Positions 23,785 to 35,878 of a DNA stretch of 64,000 nucleotides are shown here, one piece after another (position 1 is the stretch's first letter; every line of letters starts with the position of its first letter). Both the position numbers and the translations under genes were made by a program. Below the pieces are notes generated by a model that worked only from the letters and a program-made list of their open reading frames with translations, was not told the origin of the DNA and did no database searches. Origin of the DNA: Mortierella sp. BCC40632 (Eukaryota; Mortierellomycota; Mortierellomycetes; Mortierellales; Mortierellaceae); contig WAEK01000001.1 of the NCBI GenBank assembly GCA_011634665.1, forward strand, positions 2,292,001-2,356,000, in the 5' to 3' direction.

Positions 23785-26534
23785 GGCGCCTGAGATTCGT
23801 GTAAACAATGTAGCTTTTGTATTTCCCCTTTGCGTGAACCCATCTGGAAAGTCTAGGGCGCCTGGATGCGAGAGGACCAGATGGCAAGGGACAGAGGTAG
23901 GATGGCAGGAGGATGTAGAAAAGTGTACGTGGTTCCTCATCTCTCTCTCCTGGATTTTTCCCCCCCTCTCTTTCTCCCCATTACTTTGACCATTGCTCGA
24001 CGCGCCATGGCCCCATGTCCACGGGACTGCCAGGTTTGAAGCCCTGAAATAATCTCGCAGTGTTCAAAGAGTCGATGTAGCAGGAGCGAGGGTTACAGAA
24101 GAGACAGAGAAGAGGGGAAAGATGTGCAAAGAATACATCCGGACTTGGCCACTCTCCATCACAGCCGAAGCGAGGGACAAAGCTGACGAATACGAGTCGC
24201 GAACGCGATTGCAACGAATAGTGAATGTACAAACTGCATAGAAGAACGCACAGACGGAACGAATGGGGAGGTGGATGGGATTCCATGCGTGTAAGTGTGC
24301 ATGTGAGATATGGAGCATGCAGCGTGCAGGAGTCAGGAGGTGGAGAGAGAGTCGAGAGAGGATGTGTCAAAGGGCGGCGCCCTCCCCATCCACCCCTCCT
24401 CCTCCTCTTCTTCTTCTTTTTCCTCCTATTATTGCCATCGTCTTTTTTATGAGATCTGTGAACAAGAGGAGCACGGAAATGAAATCAAGGAGTGTGCCGA
24501 AGGGCTGTGAAGACTTGAGCCATCTGAGCAGGAAGGGTCAAGGAGAAGTCGTGGGAGACGGATGGAAAAAGAAAAAGCGATGGAACTGGGAGCCCTGAGT
24601 CACGGATCGGCCGACAAAGAGAGAAGGAGGGTGCGGATAGTCATCCTTTTTGCGCCTTTCTTTTTTCTCTCCCTTTTTTACTCTGACACTAGGACTGGAT
24701 CCTACAAGTAAAGGGTCATTCTCTCTCTCACACACACTCACACTCTCATTTGCTTTCTCACACACTCACTCACACTCTGTACCCATTGTGTTGGTCAAAA
24801 ATACGCACGGGTAGAGACTTACTTTCCCCAAGCAAGTGGTACTCCAGGAGAAAGAGTACGAAGGGCCTGTTTCCTTGGCCCCGTCTCTCATGAACTGGCC
24901 AAGAAAAGCGGGTAGAAACAAGGCAACGCGACCGACTTTTTTCTCCTGTGCTAGTATGGATCGATATGGGGGGGGGAGAGAGAGAGAGAGAGAGAGTCAA
25001 AGGCAAAGCAACGGTCAGAGATTAGAAATTGCTCATGGATCACGGACAAGGTCCCACTTCTTTGGGTCCTAACCTTCAGTATGCTGCGGTAGAGATATTC
25101 TTTCTCGGGATGAAAAGGGAGGCGAGAATGGGTCTTTTGAAAGAACCAATGCCTGGCCTTCTCTCCTCAAACCAATCTGCCAAAGAGTGGATCTATCGGC
25201 CAAGACTCTTCAGGACAGGAGCTGTTGCAACTGAATGGCAGAGATGCTTTTTCCTGTCGACCCGAAATGTCCTTTGTCTCTTTGTCTATGAAAAGAAGAG
25301 GATGAAAAAAGAAAGAGAAAAAGAAAGAGCTCGTGTCGTTATTGCGACCGTGGGCGGGTTGGCTACTGCGTTCTCCTAGATGGGACTTAATAGAGGCCCA
25401 ACATTGTCAATCGAAATTTGCGCGTTTGTCCCTGGGTAAGAGGATCAGGCCCGTATTCTTGGGCAAGCTCCAATGGAGACGGTTCTGAACAGAGCGACCC
25501 TTCTGCCGTCTCCCTTTCCCTCACACACTTTTTTTTTTTTTTTTAAAAAAAAAAGTAGCCAACCCCCTTCTATTTCTCTCCTTTGCTTTGTTCGTAATCG
25601 GTCAAAAGCCGAAATTGAGAGATCCTGGAATAGTCAAAGGAGCCTGAGAGTTGACACGATAGTTTGTCGCGTTTTTTTCTTGTTTTTTGTTTTTTGTTTT
25701 TTTTAGTGTTGCCGGTGGGGTGTTGGGCCTAGAGAACGCATCTGCGTTAATGTAGTAGTAGTAATAGAGGTGATATTTGCCTAGGCAATAGTAGGCCTAG
25801 CCTGCCATGTATGTAGGCTCAAAGCGGCATAGACGCGATTAATAGGCAAGTCAATAGAGGAGTGGCACATGGCGTGCATCCCCGGGTTCTACCGACACGT
25901 GCAGGGGATGTAAGTGAGCGAGCGAGAATTTAGGTGCACAGAGCCAGCAAATCGTGAGCATTTTTTTAATCAAAAGCCAGTGTGTGAGTGAGTTAAGTTG
26001 AGTTGGGCTGGGTTGTCCCAGTGGGCTGTCGAGCAGTCATTCATCCCCTGTGTGGGTGGTTGGTGGTGGGTAGAAGCAGATCATCATCTTGTTCATCATC
26101 CTTTTTTTCTCTTTTTCATCATCTCCTCTCCCTACACTCGCCATCCTCAGGATCTGTGCATCCAGCACCCATCCTCTCGCGCCGGAGCATTTCTCTCTCG
26201 CTCGCTCTCTCCTTCTTATTTTATTTCTGGACTCGGTTCGTCTTTTTTTTTTTTTTTCTTTCTTTTTTTTCTTTTTGGCAAGCCCAACTTTGCTGATACT
26301 CATCTGCATCCGCGTTGTTCGCTCACATCCTTTTGCGCGCTAGCCATTTCTCATTGACATTTCTCTTACTTTTCTCTCTTTCATCATTTCTACTATGGAA
26401 AACAAATACCTTCAACAGAGCTTTACTCTGCCGCTCGTTCTCCAAGTTAGTCTGGGCCAACTTTCTGCCGCTCTAACACATACCTCTCTGTACCTTACAT
26501 ATCGATCGCTGGTTTAAAAAGAAAGAAAGGAATC
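23398..26534. other. 3.1 kb interval without a supported gene
   Basis: Open frames here look random and follow CT/GA/T tracts (23754-23778, 24720-24775, 24974-24996, 25530-25556). A palindromic CACGTG lies at 25896-25901. The 26100-26280 pyrimidine-rich part is probably the PMT1 leader. Nothing coding or structural can be supported between about 23600 and 26000. Confidence 0.55.
25896..25901. promoter_or_regulatory. Palindromic E-box CACGTG upstream of PMT1
   Basis: Six-base match about 640 bases upstream of the PMT1 start. Possible bHLH site; chance occurrence is likely enough that this is only noted. Confidence 0.25.
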
Positions 26535-26912
26535 ATGAGGAACGGCACCAGTTCAGCCGTAGATCAAACGGGAATCCCCGTTTACCGAGGATCTAATCAA
26601 GCGTCCACTTCAGAATCATCAACCACTCAGGAGCGACACGAGTCCGAGAGTATCCATTACAAGGCAAGGACCAGTCTTGACTATACTCGTAGGAGCGAGG
26701 ACGACGACCATGATAATACACACCTTGCAAAGGTCAGGAGCCGTCGTCGTGTAGCATGGTACAAGACTCGGGACTTTCAGATCGTAACCTTCTTCACGGC
26801 CGTTGCATTTGTTGTTCGATTGTGGGCGATTGGATTCCCAACCTCAGTTGTGTAAGGTTTTTTTTTTTTTTTTTTTTCTTTTTCTTCACGGTTATTTCCT
26901 TTGGATGGTTGC

Positions 26913-26943
<31 letters not shown>

Positions 26944-28232
26944 GGGGGATGGGTGTTGTCTTCTCCCTAATCGGCTAGAGCCCATTTGATCTGATTCCTT
27001 TCTCTTTTTATCCCACCCCTCTCCCCTATTTTAGATTCGACGAGGTCCACTTTGGTGGGTTTGCCTCCAAGTATATTCGAGGCCGGTTCTTTATGGATGT
27101 CCATCCTCCATTGGCCAAGATGTTGATCGCTCTGACAGGCTGGCTTTCTGGCCTTAACCCTTCGTTCAACTTTGGAGAGATTGGCCTGTAAGTTTTTTTT
27201 TTCTGCTTTTTGTTTCCCATTTCTCACCTCGAGTCAAACTGAACGTCGCTGATCATTTCAAATTGTCTTTTTTCTTTCTTTCTTTTCCTGTGCTTCCATG
27301 TAGGGATTACATCGAGCCAAAGGTGCCTTATATCCCTATGCGTTTGATGTGTGGTATCATGGGTGTTGCTGTGGTCCCAATGGCTTATTTCACTGTCAGG
27401 AACTCGGGTCATTCGATCCATGCTGCTTCTTTGGCTGCCATTCTTGTTCTCTTTGGTAAGTCAAAAGATATAATGCACAGAAATATACACTTTTAAAGAT
27501 ACTCTCTATTAAGCTCATTTTACTAACAACGACTATGACCCGGGATATTCCATTTTTTTTTTTTTTTTTTTTTAATTCAGAGAACGGCATTGTAACACAG
27601 AGCAGATTGATCTTGTTGGACTCGCCCCTGATTCTTTTCACAGCATTTACAGCCTTGGCCTGGGTCAACTTTCATAATCAGCGCGTTCCCTTCTCGGATG
27701 GTTGGCTTGTCTGGCTTCTTCTCACGGGCGTTGGTTTGGGCTTGTCAGGAAGTGTCAAATGGGTTGGATTGTTCATCATCGCCACCATCGGTTTCTCGAC
27801 GTTGAAACAGCTCTGGGAACTTTGGGGTGACCTTCGGATCTCTCCTCAGGAATGGCTCAAGCATTTCATGGCCAGGGCTGCCTTCTTGATTGTGATCCCC
27901 TTGTTGGTGTACATGCTCATGTTTGAGATTCACTTTTTGTTGTTGGGAAACTCTGGTGATGGTGATGGATTCATGAGTGCTCCCTTCCAGATGACCTTGG
28001 GACATTCCTTGGAGGACTCGCCTCTTTGTAAGTCGGGATTTACTGTTTAACTGAAAGAAAGGAAGAAGAAGATTGCTTTCTTTAACGATCTTTTCCTAAC
28101 CAATATCCTTTTTATTAGCCGTCGCATATGGTGCTACGATTACTATTCGACATGTTGGAACTCAGGGAGGATATTTGCATTCGCATGCATCGGCCTATGA
28201 GACGGGAAGCAAGCGTAAGGTTTCTTTTTTCT

Positions 28233-28279
<47 letters not shown>

Positions 28280-30014
28280 GATCCGACAAAGCATGGGATA
28301 AAACAACAAAAGATTGCGCACGGAATCTTTGACGCGTCCTTGAAACTCTTCCTCTCACGATCCTAATAGAGCAACAAATTACGTTGTACCCCCACAAGGA
28401 CGAAAACAATGACTGGATCATTCAAAAGCGCGACGGAACCGTTCCTGAAGGAATTGAGTATGTCAAGAACGGCGATTATATCCGTTTGCTTCATGTCACG
28501 ACCGAAAAGCGTCTTCATTCGCATGATATCAAGGCCCCCGTGACCGAGGATGAGAACCATTTTGAAGTGAGCGGCTATGGTCACAAGGGATTCGATGGTG
28601 ATGCAAATGACGAGTGGCGAGTGGAGGTTGTGGATTACGATGGCAAGGATCCCGAGTCGGAAACCGGGTTGCATGCACTTCGATCAATCTTCAAGTTGGT
28701 TCATATGAACCAGAACTGTGATCTCTTTTCGCACAATGTCAAGTTGCCTGCCTGGGGTTTTGAACAACAGGAGGTGACTTGTATGCGAAGCGCTGTTCAG
28801 AAGAGAACGACCTGGATCATTGAATCTAACAGATACGATGAGTGTGAGTGTTTTTTTTTTCTTCTTCTTCTTTTCTTTACACTGTTCAAAAGAGGACAAT
28901 GGTTTTATATGACATTATTGGAAATGTTTGTGTAACTGACACTTTATTTTTTTTTTTTTTATTTATTCCTGAAACACAATCCAGACCCATCGGACGCGCC
29001 CAAGGTGAACTATGTCAAGCCAGGATTCTTTGCCAAGTTTATTGAACTGAACAAGGTCATGTGGACGACCAATGCAGGATTGACGGCTTCTCATCCATAT
29101 GATTCCCGACCTTCGAGTTGGTTCTGGTTGAGAAGAGGTATCAGTTTCTGGGGAATGGAACATAAGCATATTTACTTGATGGGCAATTGGTTCACTTGGT
29201 ATGCATCCTCGGCTTCGGTCGCTCTTTATGTGGTCATCCGAGCTCTTCTTTTTATCCGTGATAAGCGTGGATACAAGGATGACTTTAGAGGCAAGTGGCA
29301 CTGCAATGGACTCTTTTTTTTTTTTTTTTTTTGGTCCGCCTGAACAAATCGAGTTCTCGCAGTAATTAACAAGTATGGCCATTCTTATCTAAAAAAACAA
29401 CAACAATAGGTCTCCGTGAATACTACGAGCTCTCTGGCGGATTCTTCTTTATGGGATGGGCTTTGCATTACCTCCCATTCTTCTTGATGGGTCGTCAATT
29501 GTTCTTGCACCATTATCTTCCAGCACTCTACTTTTCCATCTTGCTTTTCAGTGTCACCTTTGATCTGGGTTGTCGATTTATCCCGAACCGATTCCGTCTT
29601 GTGGCCTTGATCCTTATCTCGGCCTATGCGATCCATGTCTTCAAGACTCAGGCCCCAATCACCTATGGTCTTGAATGGACTCAATCCGAATGTGAGAGTT
29701 CCAAACTTCTCAAGACATGGGATTATGATTGTTATCAATTCCATACCGATTATACTCAATATCATCCTGCCCCTGTGGAGCCTGCCCCTGTGGTCGAGAC
29801 GCCATCGGCTGAGCTTTCAGCTCATGAAGTTATTGGCAATGCGTTGGAGGAGATGGCCAAGGCTGTTCATGTAGCAAGGGATGATCTGGATGTTCAAGAG
29901 GGAGCTCAGGCGGCTGAGGCGGTTCAAGGAGTGGAGCCTCTTGGTCAGGATACGGGCAAGGACAAGGTTGCAGGTTCATCGACTGCACAGAAGGGAGAAG
30001 TAATTGACAAGTAG
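26535..30014 (+). CDS. PMT1: Protein O-mannosyltransferase, PMT1 subfamily (GT39)
   Basis: Exons 26535-26851, 27035-27187, 27304-27455, 27581-28027, 28119-28214, 28370-28843, 28985-29290 and 29410-30014 give 849 residues. It transfers mannose from dolichol-phosphate-mannose to Ser/Thr of proteins entering the ER. Motifs: [18 protein letters not shown] with the catalytic DE pair in the first luminal loop, [13 protein letters not shown], the MIR region ([62 protein letters not shown]), and late membrane segments with [20 protein letters not shown]. The VHFGGFAS and [12 protein letters not shown] wording matches PMT1 rather than PMT2 or PMT4 subfamilies. The last intron uses a GC donor (AGAG|GCAAGT). 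The C-terminal tail ([13 protein letters not shown] onward) is low complexity. Confidence 0.95.
26905..26945. repeat. (GTT)n microsatellite in PMT1 intron 1
   Basis: About a dozen GTT/GCT units in the first intron after the T run at 26859-26878. Confidence 0.9.
29291..29409 (+). other. GC-AG intron in PMT1
   Basis: Donor AG|GCAAGT (perfect apart from the C) and acceptor AATAG. Joining restores [18 protein letters not shown]; reading through gives a stop at 29341-29343. Confidence 0.9.
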
Positions 30015-30695
30015 ACCTTTTGTTTTTTTTTGTTGTTCGTTGTTTTTGAACAAATGAGAGAGAAAGAGAAAGAAAGAAAGAAAAGTTATCATTTAGTGCT
30101 TTAGTACATCAATATTTTATTGAGTCCCAAGGGAATAAAAAAAAAAAAAAAAAAAATGAAAATGAAAATCTGCTCCAAACATAGTCAGTGGTACTTTTTT
30201 TTTTTTTTTTTTATTCGTTCTTCATCTTCATTGTCATCGTCTCTAGCTAACAAAAGATAGCATCATCATCATGAAAAAAGAAAAGAAAAAGGAAAAGAAA
30301 AAGAAATCTTGGCAAAGCAGGAGAAAGAGAAAGAGAGAGTGAAAGAAAGAAAAAAAAATATACAACACAAAAAAAAAAAAAAAAAACAAGAAAAAAAAAT
30401 AGCATACAAAGCAAGAGAAGAAAAGAAAAGAAAGGGAAGAAAGAAAGAAAGAAAGAAAAATACAGTGCGGAAAACAAGAAACAAGATGAAAGAGAAAAAA
30501 GGGGAAGGAAATGTTGTAGCCCCACATTGAACAGAAAAAAAACCGAGAATACTGACTGTTCTTTTCATCTTTCCTGGTTGGGGGATAATAAAAAAGGGCC
30601 ACCGATCTTTTTTGTATAGTTACATTCTTTTTTTTTGTTTTTGTTTTTTTTTTCGTTTTCCTACTCAAGAGATACACTATGTTGTCGATCCTTGT
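30015..30695. other. Convergent 3' flank PMT1 / DEF1
   Basis: A/G-rich, with A and T runs at 30138-30155, 30195-30212 and 30370-30385. Strongly purine-biased on the plus strand from 30270 to 30520. No coding region seen. Confidence 0.65.
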
Positions 30696-33600
30696 TCAGT
30701 TTTGGGCCCAGAACTGCTGCTGGTTACGACCAGAGCCCTGGTGTTGACCCTGGTGCTGGTTAGGGTGGTATCCCTGGTGGTGCGTAGGGTACTGGTAGTT
30801 GGAAAACATTTGCTGCTGGTAATAACCTTGCTGACCTCCTTGGTTAGCATTGTTACCGCCAGGTTGCTGACCCTGAAGCGAAGCTCCTCCAGCCATCTGT
30901 GAAGCATTGCCAGATTGAGAACCAGCTCCTGCATTCTTATCCGATCCAGAGTAGTTGCCCGTGTTGGCATTGCCCTTGCCATTGTTGGCATTGGCATTGG
31001 GGGTCGAGGGCTGCTGCTGGTTGCCCAAGTAATTCTGCATACCAGGGTTGCCATACTTGCCATAGTGGTCGTTCAAACCACCCATGCCGTGGATACCGGC
31101 GCCAGACATATCATCGTAACCAGACTGAGAGTACTGGTGGTGGCCCTGAGCTCCTGTCGTGTTGTAGTTTCCATAGGGAGAGTTGTTGCCGGCACCGGGC
31201 TTGTTCGAGTGCTGCTGACCCTGGTTGTGGTACATGGGGTACATGTTCTTGTTGACAAAGGGCTGACCATATCCAGACTGCTGGTAGGCGTTGGGGAACT
31301 GGTTAGGCATGTAGTAGTAAGGGTAGTAAGGAATTCCACCAGCCATGCCAGGGTACGCCTGTTGCTGCTGAAGCGTCTGCTGAGCCTGGGTCGAGCTAGT
31401 GTTCGAGGCTCCGGAGGTGCTGACAGTCGAGGACGAGTCCTGGTTGTACTTGCCATCGCGGCTCTGGTAGTTGTTGGCGGCGGTCACGGGGATCTGACCA
31501 TAGCTAGCAGGGTCGTAGTACATGGCACGCTGGAGCTCATTGCCGTAAAGTGCAGCATAGTCATTGGGAAGAGAGGCAATGGGAGCCATGCCAAAAGATC
31601 CGAGCTGGCTGGCAGGGTTAGGCATGTACGAGCCATAGGGTGATCCCATGGCATCGTGGCCCATACCGGGGTGGTGGTGGTGCTGACCCAAGTAGTTGAC
31701 AGCAGCGGGATCCTGCTTCATATAAGAGGCATTGGCAGCGGCGGGCGAGAGACCAGCAGCAGCAGGAGCTGCTCCCTGGTATCCAGCACCAGCCTGGCGA
31801 CCATAAGCAGCCTGAGCGTGAGGCTGGGGCTGAGCCTGCTGAGCAGCGGGTGGGGCGGGGTGAGCAGCAACGGCAGCGGCGGCAGCGGCGGCGGGCGAGG
31901 GGGTAGCAGCAGGAGCAGCGGCAGGAGTGGCAGGAGTAGCAGGGACAGCAGGGGTAACAGGGGCGGCAGCAGCAGGGGCGGCAACAGGAGCAGCAGCAGG
32001 CTCTTGAGCGGGCTGCTCCACCTGTTCGGGCTGCTGAGGCTCGGGTTCGGCAGCGGCGGCAGCAGCAGCCTCGGTGTCCTCAGACAACGAAAAGTTGCCA
32101 AACTTGACACCGACACTCTGCAACGAAGCCGAGCCAGTAGGCAAGACAACGGGGGCCTCCTGGTTCACACGACGGGGCTGTGCAGGCTTGGCCTTCAATC
32201 CTGGAGGTCCAACGGGTGTGGCAATCTTTGGCGAGGGGAGAGAGTCCTTGACAGGCTCGGGTTCGGCCACAGCGGGTTCGGGTGCAGGGGCAGCGGGTTC
32301 TTCGACCTTCTCCTCGACAACGGGCTCGACAGGAGTGGACTCGACAGCTGGCTCCTCGATCACTGGCTCCTCAACAGCGGGAGCAGGAGTAGGCGTAGGC
32401 TCAGGGGTGGATTCGGTGACAGGTTCGGGAGTTTTTTCAACAGGCTCCTCCTCGGTGGTAGCAGCAATAGAGACAGGCTCTTCGGCGGGTATACTTGCAG
32501 AGGCAGGGGCGGCGACGGCGGGTGCGGGTGTGGATGTTGATGCGGGTGCGGGCGTTGGGGCAGGTGCGGGAGCGGGGGCAGGTTCGGGCCTGAAATCAAT
32601 GAGCGGAGCAAAATAGGTTCCAAAGGTTAGAAGAGAGAGAGAGAGAGAAGCAAGCTTGGCGTTGCTGGAATGAACTCGAAAGCTTTTTTTTTTAAGTAGA
32701 GGTAAACTTACTTTACGATCTTGGCCCATGACATCTTGGTTCCGGCTGGGATAGTGGAAGTATTAACTTTACGAGCAGATGCAGCAGAAGATGTAGTAGC
32801 GGTAGTGGGTGTAGTAGTTGCAGGGGATGTTGTAGTAGAGTCGTCCGTGGTAGGGGCGGGAGCATCATCGGGAGAGGGGGCGGTCTGAACTGGGGTTGCT
32901 GAAGAGTCGGATGGAGTAGTTTCGACATTGGCAGTTGAGCTGGCAGAGACACTGGCAGTGGTAGCGGCATTAGCGGCATTAGCGGTATTAGCGGAATGAG
33001 CGACATTTACGGCATTGACAGCGTTGGCAGCATTGATAGAGCTAGCGGTAATGGATGCCCATGAAGGAGTCTCCTTGACGTCGGTCTTCTCTGCAGTGCT
33101 AACATCCGATGGAGTTGGCTCTGCGATCGCGGCAGTCTCGGACTCGTTCTTGGAGGCGCGTGCGGGCCGGTCCCCGTTCTGTGCGCGGGCACCGCCCCTT
33201 GCCGATCCACCACGCCCGCCGCGGGTACCATCTGTAGAAAAGAAAAAAGGAAAAGAAAACAAGGAAAAGGCTCGATTAGGTAAACGATTTGGAGCAACAA
33301 GAGCAATTGGGGCCTATTCGGTCATCCTAGATGGACAATAGAACAAAACAAGAGCAAGACGTCATAAGAAGAAGAAACAAGAGCTGCATACCACCGCGGC
33401 CTCGGCCTGTAAAACCACCACGCTGGCTGCTGGTGCGGAAGTGCTGCTCTGAGCCAGACTTTGGCTTTGGGGTCTTTTTCTTGCCCTTTACTTCTCCCCA
33501 TTGGGTGGCATGGCCTAAAAGAGTCGGATAAAGCAAGAAAGAAAGAAAATAAAAAGGGTTACAATGGTCAGTCCTTTTTTTTCGATCCAGCGTCTCATGG

Positions 33601-34312
33601 GAATAAAAGGAAAGGGATTGTGGCACTCGGGTTCCTGCAGCAATTCTACTCTGTCCCGTCTCCCGTTTGTCCAGTCGTCGATGCGGGTCCCGAGCACAAG
33701 GGTCACGCTATGACACCTTTGGCCATGCATGCGCGGGCACAAGAAGACGTGTAGAGGATCTTGTAAATCCAGCATAGCTTTCTCACTTTCTCTTTCTCTC
33801 CCGCAAGAGACACTCTCTTTTTGACAGTGTTTGCAGGGTTTGAGTGAGAAAAAGAAGGGGAAGGGGGGAAGAAGTAGGGGGTAGGGTGGGGGGAGGAAGA
33901 GGAAGAGAACGAGTGCTGGAATAAGAAGAAGAGGAGGAATCAAGGCTGATCAGAGCATTGCTTCCAACCTTTTTTCTTTTTTTTTTTCCACCTCGTTCTC
34001 TTTTTCCATTCCATCCATTCCATCCAACTCATCTGTCTGTCCAGCCCCATCGATTTATCCAGAGATTTAGGATGACGATGGATCAACAAAAGCAATCATA
34101 CCTTCACTGATTCTGATGATAGTCGTCTCGACCTCTCCACCGGCATCCTGGAGTGCATACAGCAAATCTTCCTCTGTCCAGTCTGCAAAGAGTTCTTTCA
34201 ATGTAGAAAGGGAGCTCTGATGTTCTCTGCGGAGCTGACGAAGGTCTTCGGGTTCATCTCGTCCGCCTGAGCGTCTTTGTGTGAAGGTATGGATACTATG
34301 GACAGTCGCCAT
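30696..34312 (-). CDS. DEF1: DEF1-like RNA polymerase II degradation factor (CUE domain, Gln/Pro-rich)
   Basis: Exons 34312-34102, 33514-33392, 33231-32712 and 32589-30696 give 915 residues. The N-terminus holds a CUE domain (SLSTLKELFADWTEEDLLYA then GGEVETTIIRISEGHATQWG), followed by EVKGKKKTPKPKSG and an RGG-type stretch (GRGRGGDGTRGGRGGSARGG), then Ala/Thr/Ser-rich and PAPAPAPTPAP regions and a long Asn/Gln/Gly/Tyr-rich tail ending NQQQFWAQN. This is the arrangement of yeast Def1, whose CUE domain recruits the Elongin-Cullin ligase to stalled RNA polymerase II; the protein is mostly cytosolic until processed by the proteasome. The conserved SWAKIVK lies at an exon end. The Q-rich tail is prion-like in composition. 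Confidence 0.88.
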
Positions 34313-34375
34313 GGTTTTTAAAATCTATTGGACGATAGAAAAAAAAAGAAGGAAAAGAAAAAAAAAAGAAAAGAA

Positions 34376-34407
<32 letters not shown>

Positions 34408-34862
34408 AGAAAAGAAAAGAAAAGAAAGAAAAAGAAAAGATCAGCATCTTGCTTCCAAAGTAGCAATTACGTTTGGCGGGAGGAGAACATTAAGGCGCAA
34501 TGGAAGAGGTGCCAGTTGCAATCTCGGGTTGCAAGAGAGAATATTAAATGGCAGCCCTTGGTGGTGATGCAAGCCATTGCGCGCATCCAGTTGAGGTCCC
34601 ATCTGTTCATCCACAAATCAGATCAGGGGGAGGGGAGGGGGGTATGCGTGTGTTTCTGTGTGCGATCAGCATTCGACTACTCGAGATGTGGATTAGGCTT
34701 TTTTTTTTTTTTTTAAAAAAGCAGAAGAGGCGGTGCATGGATTGTTGATGGCCAAATCAAAAGACCAATGCTGATCAGTCCCTTCTCCTTCTCTCTTTCT
34801 CTCTTTTTTTTTCTCCAGCAATAAAAAGCTCAAGATTGGCGGACAATCAGACAGAGAGAAAG

Positions 34863-34895
<33 letters not shown>

Positions 34896-35237
34896 ACCAT
34901 GGTGCCGTAAAGAGGAGGATGGATGGATGGTGCATCCTGAAGCAGTATCTGAATGCTCAAGAGGCCAAGGAGCGATCAGGCAAGAGACGGACAGATAGAC
35001 AGACAGACAAAGAGAGAGAGCGAGAACGGGAGAGCGAGAGCGAGAGAGAGAGAGAGATACGGACGAGTGCGTATGTGCGTGCTGGGCCCTAGGAAGAATT
35101 GGTTACCTGTGGGTTGGGAGAAGGGTGTGGGGGTGTGGACAGCCAAGGCTTTTTGGTCGACAAGGCGGGCTAGGGGTACGATGGGAGCACGGATACGGGG
35201 CGCGGTGGCGGGCTGGGGCTAGGCTGGCTGGGGTGGG

Positions 35238-35279
35238 GTGCAGGCAGGCAGGCAAACAGGCAGGCAGGCAGGCAGGCGG
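35238..35279. repeat. (CAGG)n microsatellite
   Basis: About ten GGCA units with one AAC interruption, in the DEF1/eIF2 gamma divergent interval. Confidence 0.9.
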
Positions 35280-35424
35280 GGAAAACGGGGAATGGGGATG
35301 TGATGAGAGAAAAGAAAAGAAGAAGAAAGAAAAGAAAAGAGAAAAAAAAAGAGATGAGAAAAAACACACCGATGGACTCCGTTTTCAGAGACGCGCGCGC
35401 CAGCCCCTGGGGCAGGCAGGGCGC

Positions 35425-35557
35425 CTGTCTGTCTGTCTGACACTGTTCTGTGTCCGCCGTCCTGGTGTCTGTCTGTCTGTCTGCCTGTCTGTCTGTCTGT
35501 CTGTCTGTCTTGTCCTACTGCTCGTTCGTTCGTCTCTCTGTCTCGCCCCCCTGCCCA

Positions 35558-35591
<34 letters not shown>

Positions 35592-35592
35592 T
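35425..35592. repeat. (CTGT)n interrupted microsatellite cluster
   Basis: Three blocks of CTGT units (35427-35440, 35467-35510, 35560-35590) upstream of eIF2 gamma. A shorter GACA block, the reverse complement, lies at 34990-35010. Confidence 0.9.
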
Positions 35593-35878
35593 CTCTCGTC
35601 TGTCCTGTCTATTTACACGTACAGATCATCACTCGCTCTGCCCCTGTGTGGAACGCCTATCTGATCCACGTACACGCTGGTCCCTGGGTGGCTTGCCCTC
35701 TCAGAACACACTCGCACTGCGGCCAGGACGCACCAATGTGGATGAAGGACGAGCGAAAGAGAAAGAAGGAAAAAAAAAAAAAAAAAGGACCGTCGTCGCG
35801 AATGGAAAGAGTCTCTTCCTCTTTGCAATCTTGCATCTCTCCGCCCATCGTGTTTGCACGCTCTGCGACTTTTCTACC

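Larger units (their letters stand above)
34313..35878. other. Divergent interval DEF1 / eIF2 gamma rich in microsatellites
   Basis: Holds poly-A (34863-34893), GAGA-type (35007-35056), GACA-type (34990-35010), CAGG and CTGT tracts. Frames spanning these repeats (Ser-Val-Cys-Leu repeats) are not genes. Both promoters must lie in this 1.57 kb. Confidence 0.65.

Noticed and set aside
24225..25379. Several 70-120 codon frames on both strands
   Set aside because: Composition looks random, no splice-linked extension gives a recognisable domain.
31656..32540. 294-residue Ser/Gly-rich plus-strand frame
   Set aside because: Antisense shadow of the DEF1 Ala/Pro/Glu-rich exon.
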